Source: ELB16-189 sp018266435
GTDB taxonomy: Bacteria; Bacteroidota; Bacteroidia; Cytophagales; Cyclobacteriaceae
Assembly (NCBI GenBank): GCA_030123525.1
Contig: CP126125.1
Span: forward strand, 3,100,001 to 3,164,000
Length of the DNA stretch: 64,000 bases
Reading direction: 5' to 3'
The notes under the pieces are model-generated. The model saw nothing but the letters and a program-made list of their open reading frames with translations, had not been told where the DNA came from and made no database searches. This document shows, piece after piece, positions 60,001 to 64,000 of the stretch (positions are counted from its first letter, which is position 1; every line of letters starts with the position of its first letter). Made by a program: the position numbers and the translations under genes.

Positions 60001-61501
60001 CAGTAGCACTAAAAAAGGTGGGCTGTCCACTTGGTGAACTGGAATAGGTGTAAGCATTTGCCGTTGGCGCTGAGGGTAGCAGGTAATTATAGGTGCCGGC
60101 ATGAGAGCCATCATAAGTAAATGGCACAATGGTATAACTATATTGAGTTGCAGGCGGTAAGCCGGTGTTGTTGTATGCAGTAGCGCCTCCTGCAGCTGTG
60201 GTGATAAGAGTGCTTCCATCAGCCAAACTGGCGGGTGGCGCTGCACCATTGGGTATGGCTGACACATTGGGTGCTGTTCCTCCTGGCAAACGGTAAATCA
60301 AAAAACCGGTGGCCGTTACAGATGACCAAGTCAGATTGATCTGAGACGGGCTGGTGCCGGTAGCATTTAACGGTGTGGGCTGCCCGCTGGCTGGGTTAGA
60401 TAAAGTGTATGCTGTGGTGGTTTTAGGTGAGGTAGTATTATAGTTATACGTGGCTGAGTTGCTGCCGTCATAGCCAAATGGCACAACGATATAGTAATAT
60501 TGGGTAGCGGCTGTGAGCCCAGTATTGTTATATGAAGTAGCCAATGAAGAAACCGATGTAATCTGGGTGCTGCCATCGGCCAACGAAGCTGGCGGGGTTG
60601 TTCCATTCGTAAAATCGCCACCGGCAATAACCGGGGTGCCCGTGGTATTTTGATAAACCAAAAAACCATTTGCCGTCACTGCTCCCCAATTAAGCGTTAA
60701 GTTAATTTGTGTATTGCTTCCGCCAACTGATGTAAGTGAAGTAGGTTGCCCGCTAGGTGGGTTGGATAACGTAAACCCGTTGGTGGATAAGGGAGAAGTT
60801 GTATTGTAATTATACGTAGTAGCGGTGGAGCCGTCCCACACGAAAGGTACCAAGGTATAATAGTACTGTGTTTGTGCCGACAAGCTGCCATCAGTATAAG
60901 AAGTAGCTATGCTGGTAATGGTAGCAATTTTATCGCCCGTACCGTTTGCCGGTGGAGCACTGCCATCAGTAACGCTTACGGTGGCCGCACTGCCTGCATG
61001 ACGAAACAAAACATATCCGCCTGTGGCCGGTGCCGCTCCTACTAACGAAGAGGCAGCAGGAAACGACAAAACAATCTGGTTGTTAGTAGTAGAGGTAGCC
61101 GTGATTGAAAATGTTGCGGGCTGGTTGGGTTCGGTAAAAAATGATTGTTCCGCACTCAGGCCAGTACCGCCAGTGCCCGTTGCCCAAGCCACCCAAAAAT
61201 ATTGCGTGCCTGCTGTAAAAACGGTTCTGTTTTGTGTAAAGGTATAGGGAATACTGCCATCGGGCACAACTCCTCCATTCAGAGAATTATCCGTTGCGGC
61301 TACACCGGCCGTTGTTTTGTAGGCCGTGCCATAACCAGTAATGCTTGTGCCCACGGCAATCTTACCGCCCAGCGTAGCAGAGGTGGTTGTCACGGCTGAA
61401 ATTGTTGGAGTGTTAACCGTGGGTTGAGCCAGTAGCCCTCCTCCCGCTATCAACAAAAATATCAGCGAATAAAAAAAGAAAGGTTTAGTAAAACTCCTCA
61501 T
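54074..61501 (-). CDS. Giant type IX-secreted surface protein with fibronectin III-like repeats
   Basis: 2475 aa. Signal peptide MRSFTKPFFFYSLIFLLIAGGGLLAQ. The first 620 residues hold five Fn3-like repeats of about 110 residues, each with QINLTW, GFLIYR, GDG/ADGST and YDGSHxxTYNY blocks. The middle is strand-rich with several PKD-like segments (SWDWDF, SYKYNSIG; WSWVFDT) and adhesin-like parts. The last 75 residues are a type A T9SS sorting domain (VYPNPSDQEFTIVLPVG, VSLINQLGQVA, LSDGVYILQV). Exported by the Por system, it is probably cell-bound or released. Adhesion or gliding are plausible roles; no enzyme domain was found. Confidence 0.9.
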   Translation of the reverse strand: MRSFTKPFFFYSLIFLLIAGGGLLAQPTVNTPTISAVTTTSATLGGKIAVGTSITGYGTAYKTTAGVAATDNSLNGGVVPDGSIPYTFTQNRTVFTAGTQYFWVAWATGTGGTGLSAEQSFFTEPNQPATFSITATSTTNNQIVLSFPAASSLVGAAPATGGYVLFRHAGSAATVSVTDGSAPPANGTGDKIATITSIATSYTDGSLSAQTQYYYTLVPFVWDGSTATTYNYNTTSPLSTNGFTLSNPPSGQPTSLTSVGGSNTQINLTLNWGAVTANGFLVYQNTTGTPVIAGGDFTNGTTPPASLADGSTQITSVSSLATSYNNTGLTAATQYYYIVVPFGYDGSNSATYNYNTTSPKTTTAYTLSNPASGQPTPLNATGTSPSQINLTWSSVTATGFLIYRLPGGTAPNVSAIPNGAAPPASLADGSTLITTAAGGATAYNNTGLPPATQYSYTIVPFTYDGSHAGTYNYLLPSAPTANAYTYSSSPSGQPTFFSATAAGYNQINLSWSSGVTSIAGFLIYRLPGNTSVSLTGLNSGSAPPSPLGDGSTLIATVGSGAISYSDNSGLSGSTKYQYKLVPFGYDGSHAQTYNFLTAGAKASNATTFSNNSTITYVSSTSAGLISYIDFLKVIGGPLDNTIPNCVRLGQFNVNDLGGDGQLTTLSSVTISIANNANLAQIAIFDSGQNNVGQVTNPGSSATFSGLSTISAADGSSDYFEIWATFQNTVTDQQKIQIGITGVTVAVPSSGISSFSASTPIPANRIQVKATQLVMTTGSTNVSVNANFGPVTVTAVDQGGNVQIGRTDSVKLKLLPAATLSLSPSSTYNEQQMTNSTVTWSSAKINLAGTFTLRAIKPTNPPNSPLSLTLAQTSITVYSAGVTVTPGTLANSPLCSNGDYQNISAITITESDPSDFAVGTNVSFSIILPSGFLFNSAASPSFVTAGNPGPATDFTGSPGYTYSGDKTTVTFTYTVGSVVNKDKMTISGLQVNYTGSTFPFSGNMVRLGGTAVQQGNATTDGKIYCVMSAAQSATVVDFNVQTVPGQATVTPGQTRFQVGITSVQLLGNPSGGSFSGPGVSPNATYGYVFSPSSVGVSTGNQIVYTYKETTGQHCNVTTTKSFDVYASVIQNLQLSYCTNATPSTGLTVVQADVDNQFPPANSYSKYDLVYYAGSNPCSGLGCTYAYSSTYIGYSTVYSTYTLNYNLLGTTTLAQTQSYTNIYNWNGSSYAYAGYTFSSNKIASAGSVTTFDPSQPYYRSAYFSGVYVYYRAIDNATSTIVSIGGYQFVSLVDPPAVSFSLPKLNFCANEASVNLVGNPPQNSAVTDKFSSTGGGIPPNVGNTWTFTPSLVTQLGTPFNIRYDYTDPYSNCSNYAIQSVTVFPLPSQVQSTELNGTGSPPTLITCVGNPAVTFTANAPSTNYNWYNSSIINPANFIQSGNNFTPTTSTATAGSTDYFVTKVLYSSPTFAGCESTTATNVRMTVQAGPTLTLSTSAEQICFGSNVDIKQSTIGAVLTNATTATWSTVGAGQFLDGSGNPSTTLGSSGTSTTLYKPLGTDLPVSPGINPTTVILKLTTDNLSAPSCLPATQNFTITIYPAPVAPQFTIPSQAAIPSGLFEFCDSDISNHSQLQVTGSGTGTITYYSDAALTNVLDSGGDPRTYSYGFNPGVSRLVPIYATQTINGCKSTPTSLTFRLDPLPQPAFSGNQFCQGMPTQFSDTTHVPTGATTYALSSWDWDFNEIVNGIKGIGVGKNISYKYNSIGIFLPTVTITSNAIDTGYPCTATSSPKTIEIGPVPQTDFTVTNQCFNDNTVFNYSSGTLFDKSTAGKTLATWSWVFDTANPGTTSVTQTSPIPPGIPVIPAVPTFQYGSPGLYNAQLTLTSGLGCQNSITKSVYVLPLIKFNTSNLFSYNESFEDNTNTPTNNQSANYGAWATELFSVGTNPATSTSWNLLSPNGPIINSASNGTKAWVAGLLPTANNGLTNTYNSNETSVLNSPCFDISTLTKPIISFDYLADLWNRNDGVYVQSSVDGGVSWQTFGQRSKGISWYNDGNIVGLSGSGNLGQPVGQIGWDDPNSGNGQSNPWSKAYYTLSNLSTAQPIRFRFYLGTQGNIDQTTVTGSTYVRPPYNGYGLDNVTIQNSNRTILAEYFTNQTASAKESTPHASDNNFQNFEPNATKQSLVKIQYHTPFGGADDIFSQNQQDNSARAAFYGITGTSSFKGFIDGWSDPSGFNGNIAPSVSPPPLTNSENYYERELLIPSPVTLSLSTGRSTNNDSLTVDVNVTVGAQALATAGHQYVVQLAIVQDMSGTGVGPFNMKKLLPNASGRALTISAINSSQTLHYAFTTTAADSSNIYASSFVQDIITQPTGSLNVLQAATQRISTSSLIVITDVKSILDNARVYPNPSDQEFTIVLPVGASQPLQVSLINQLGQVAQATSFGEGEQTKTVSTHGLSDGVYILQVGGGTAGVRTKVIVLHK

Positions 61502-61526
61502 AAGCTAACCGTAATAGTTTCTAATA

Positions 61527-62864
61527 TTAATTTTTCAATTCACCATTGCTATCAGTCTTTAACAAAAACATTGAGCTTTGTCCTGCCAAAGTGAGTGTAC
61601 CAGAAATAATAAAGCCTCCATCGGATGTTTGTTTGGCTGTTGACGGCACTTCATCGCCCGTACCACCCCATGTTTTATACCAGATAAAATTACCAAATGG
61701 ATCAATGCGAATGAGGAAAACATCTTTGCCCCCATTGCCCCACTTGCCATCGTTGGTAGAGGTAGTGTAGCCTGCCAATAAAAATCCTCCTTCTTTTGTA
61801 GCTGCTAAACATGTGCCGTTGTCTTGCACCAACGAAACAGTACTGTCGCTAAGCGGCTTCTGGTGTTTGGCTAACAAGTATCCGTCAAAATAAATAGCCG
61901 ACTTAGGTATGGGTGTACCCGATAAATCAGTGCGGATGAAAAAGATATTGGCAGCATCTTGTTGGTAAGTCTGAAAAGTACCAATGATGCCGTAACCCAC
62001 AGGCGTTGCCTGGATGTCTACTCCTGAAAAATATTTGTTATTAGCAATGGCATCTTGCCCAAACGAGGCACCGTTAACAAAAGCAGCATTGGGAGCACCT
62101 ACCGGAATACGCAAAAAAGAAGTAGAAGTAGTAATGCTGGTTGCTGCCACTGATGATGTTGCCCATATAATATCTCCCTGGTTAGTCGTAAAAGCTGAAA
62201 TGGAGTTTTGATAATTGCGCCCTCCGTCTTGGTTGTATGATTTAACCCACTGAATGGATAAGGTGTTGGGATCATGGGAAGCATATTGTGCAAAGTTTGA
62301 AGAACCCAATGGATTTACCGTACTTACACTATACAAATTGCCTGAGGCATCCATCGTCAGCGCACTTCCCCGGTAATTGGTAGCAGTGTCGGCTCCCCAA
62401 CTTTGATCGGCTAACTTGCCACCCGTAGCACTCAACGAGATGATTCTCATTTTTCTCTTGATTTGTCTGGATACGTTGGTTTGCGTAAGGTCAACATTCA
62501 TCCGGTCGCCAATGATCATGTAACCAGTTGGGGTAACAATGGCCGAATTAGATACCGCACTATCTATTTTTTTGCGCCAAACTTTTTCGCCAGATTTGTT
62601 TGTCTTAATTACCACAATGGAGAATTTTGCAGATGAGATGCTGTCGCCTACTACTAAATATCCATCCGATAGTTGAAGTGCTGAAGTGGCCGTATAGTTG
62701 CCCATGCCTCCGTAGTAATAGACAAATGTAGAACGGCTATCGGGGCTTACTCCATCCATGTTACGGCACGAATAAAACAGAACCGTCCCGATTACCAGTG
62801 CAATCAGTAAACCAAAAGACTTTATGAATCTTGTAACCCTCACCTCTCCTGATTTTAGTTTCAT
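61527..62864 (-). CDS. Secreted lipoprotein with repeated beta-propeller-like motifs
   Basis: 445 aa. A signal with lipobox VLFYSCRNMD (Cys about residue 33) suggests a lipoprotein. The body repeats a pattern ending in LSDGYLVVGDS, TPTGYMIIGDR, KEGGFLLAGYT and SDGGFIISGTL, with WGGTGDE, typical of Bacteroidota propeller-like surface proteins. It follows the barrel gene by ATGA (62861-62864) and precedes the giant protein by 25 bp. No enzymatic motif seen. Confidence 0.85.
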   Translation of the reverse strand: MKLKSGEVRVTRFIKSFGLLIALVIGTVLFYSCRNMDGVSPDSRSTFVYYYGGMGNYTATSALQLSDGYLVVGDSISSAKFSIVVIKTNKSGEKVWRKKIDSAVSNSAIVTPTGYMIIGDRMNVDLTQTNVSRQIKRKMRIISLSATGGKLADQSWGADTATNYRGSALTMDASGNLYSVSTVNPLGSSNFAQYASHDPNTLSIQWVKSYNQDGGRNYQNSISAFTTNQGDIIWATSSVAATSITTSTSFLRIPVGAPNAAFVNGASFGQDAIANNKYFSGVDIQATPVGYGIIGTFQTYQQDAANIFFIRTDLSGTPIPKSAIYFDGYLLAKHQKPLSDSTVSLVQDNGTCLAATKEGGFLLAGYTTSTNDGKWGNGGKDVFLIRIDPFGNFIWYKTWGGTGDEVPSTAKQTSDGGFIISGTLTLAGQSSMFLLKTDSNGELKN

Positions 62865-63943
62865 TTCTTTCTCTTTAACTTTTTAGGATTGAAAAAATTC
62901 TGAACATAACCCACCTTGAAAAAAAGCGAATTGAGACTGAAAATACCGTCAACTAATTTGTAGTTGTTCAACAAAACCTGATTATCGTACAATGTTGAGG
63001 CTGAATTAACCTTTGAGATACCATACACATAGCGAACCTCGGCCACTAAAAACCCACTCGCTATACGCGATTTTATTCCGGCACTGGCTAATGCACTCAG
63101 GTTGAATTTTTCACGTTGCAAACTAAGGGAAACCGTCTGCAGATCGATGGATTGATTGCCCGTGCGTTTTAGATCTACCGATGTGTTAGAACTTAACAAG
63201 TAACTGGCACTTACACCCAATGACAGGTATGGATTTAATCTTTCCATCCATCGCGTAGCGGGCGATAGCTCATTTTTTTTGAATAACCTGTATTGCAACA
63301 TAACCGGTAACGAAATCCAGTTCTGCGTTTCTACTCCAGTTGAAGTAGCGTATGAAATACCCTTAGGTGATAACGAATTGAATTGATTGGTAAATGATTT
63401 GGTCAAGTAATTCAACTCACCGGCAAGAGTAGTTCTGTTTTTAAGAAAAGGAATGTTAACCGGAAGTTCTCCTCCTATCCCAGCTCCGACCCCAATTTTA
63501 TACGAGTACTTACCTGTTCCATCACTGATTGGGTTAAACATGGCCACATTAGGCTGGGAGGAGTTCAATAAGAAATGCACACCCAACCGGAAGATCGGCT
63601 TCGTGCGAAACGTATTATACAACGCAATAAACTCGGCCGGGTCAATATCCTTATTGATGGTAAAATAATTATCCGTCTCTAAAATCTTCAGCATGGTTTC
63701 ATCGGCTTTCTCGGGTTCTTCTAAGTAGATGTAAGCCAGCGTGAGCAGTTTATACGCCTGCACTTTTTCTTGTTGATTAAATCCTGATTCCAAGCATTTA
63801 GCCAGCAGATCGGGCAATTCATGTAAGCGGCCCTGTTCGTAAGTAGAGTTAGCCAACCGCAGGGTTTGAGCGCAGGTAGTCAACTGTGCCGAGGCTCCGG
63901 CCGAAACCACCAGAAATAAAATGAACAAATAAAATCTCTTCAT
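62861..63943 (-). CDS. Outer-membrane barrel protein with N-terminal TPR-like region
   Basis: 360 aa. Signal peptide MKRFYLFILFLVVSAGASAQ. Residues 25-110 are TPR-like (YEQGRLHELPDLLAKCLESG, QAYKLLTLAYIYLEEPEKADE). The rest is a beta-barrel ending in FKVGYVQNFF. The combination of TPR and barrel, and the gene order with a lipoprotein and a T9SS substrate, suggest an envelope component that helps present or secrete the giant protein. It does not match PorT or PorV clearly. Confidence 0.8.
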   Translation of the reverse strand: MKRFYLFILFLVVSAGASAQLTTCAQTLRLANSTYEQGRLHELPDLLAKCLESGFNQQEKVQAYKLLTLAYIYLEEPEKADETMLKILETDNYFTINKDIDPAEFIALYNTFRTKPIFRLGVHFLLNSSQPNVAMFNPISDGTGKYSYKIGVGAGIGGELPVNIPFLKNRTTLAGELNYLTKSFTNQFNSLSPKGISYATSTGVETQNWISLPVMLQYRLFKKNELSPATRWMERLNPYLSLGVSASYLLSSNTSVDLKRTGNQSIDLQTVSLSLQREKFNLSALASAGIKSRIASGFLVAEVRYVYGISKVNSASTLYDNQVLLNNYKLVDGIFSLNSLFFKVGYVQNFFNPKKLKRKK

Positions 63944-64000
63944 CCTGTTTATTTATTGTTAGGTGGCAGGTTAGTGCAGGTAGCTTCATACTTCAATCCT

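Noticed and set aside
1..64000. CRISPR arrays, tRNA or rRNA genes, prophage structural genes
   Set aside because: No regularly spaced repeats, tRNA T-loop signatures in gene gaps, rRNA stretches or capsid/tail genes were seen on either strand.

Overview
The window looks like part of the chromosome of a Bacteroidota bacterium, most likely Cytophagales. The evidence is a giant secreted protein with a type IX secretion (Por) C-terminal sorting domain, a CarboxypepD_reg-type TonB receptor, an ECF sigma factor of the Bacteroidota type, DUF3667 and LytTR membrane proteins, near absence of Shine-Dalgarno sites, and promoter-like TAnnTTTG motifs. No tRNA, rRNA or CRISPR array was seen. The genus call is inference.

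1-7 kb is an SOS mutagenesis cassette: a 122-aa protein of unknown function, imuA, imuB and dnaE2 in one minus-strand operon behind a perfect palindrome, meeting a catalytically complete SRAP (HMCES/YedK) gene tail to tail with no spacer. 7.1-11.6 kb is accessory DNA: three ATGA-coupled genes encode a degenerate AAA-like ATPase, a Mu/TnsB-type DDE transposase of 698 aa, and a 197-aa protein that appears to be a free-standing paralogue of the transposase N-terminal domain. A divergent XRE regulator with palindromic operators and repeated end-like motifs accompany them. I regard this as the best candidate for an undescribed system here.

11.6-13.6 kb is mostly non-coding, with one LRR protein, a long inverted repeat and a terminator. 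13.6-22.2 kb is a haem/redox locus: LytTR membrane regulator, double-haem c-type lipoprotein, dihaem peroxidase, beta-helix/cytochrome c protein and TonB receptor. The beta-helix gene is split after 14 codons by a complete 1392-bp IS3-family element with a 4-bp target duplication; removing the IS and one repeat restores the frame exactly.

22-54 kb is mainly housekeeping: ppk1, gyrB, etfAB, dnaB, a DnaQ-like exonuclease, a 6S-like RNA with its own promoter and terminator, a class V aminotransferase, an ECF sigma operon, a TlpA-like thioredoxin, a C-terminal processing protease and several envelope proteins. Notable items are a TerC protein fused to a YfiT/DinB-type domain, a second SRAP protein that has lost three of four catalytic residues, and a pair of small overlapping genes behind a 28-bp near-palindrome. 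54-64 kb encodes a 2475-aa type IX-secreted surface protein, a lipoprotein and an outer-membrane barrel, probably one secretion/surface locus.
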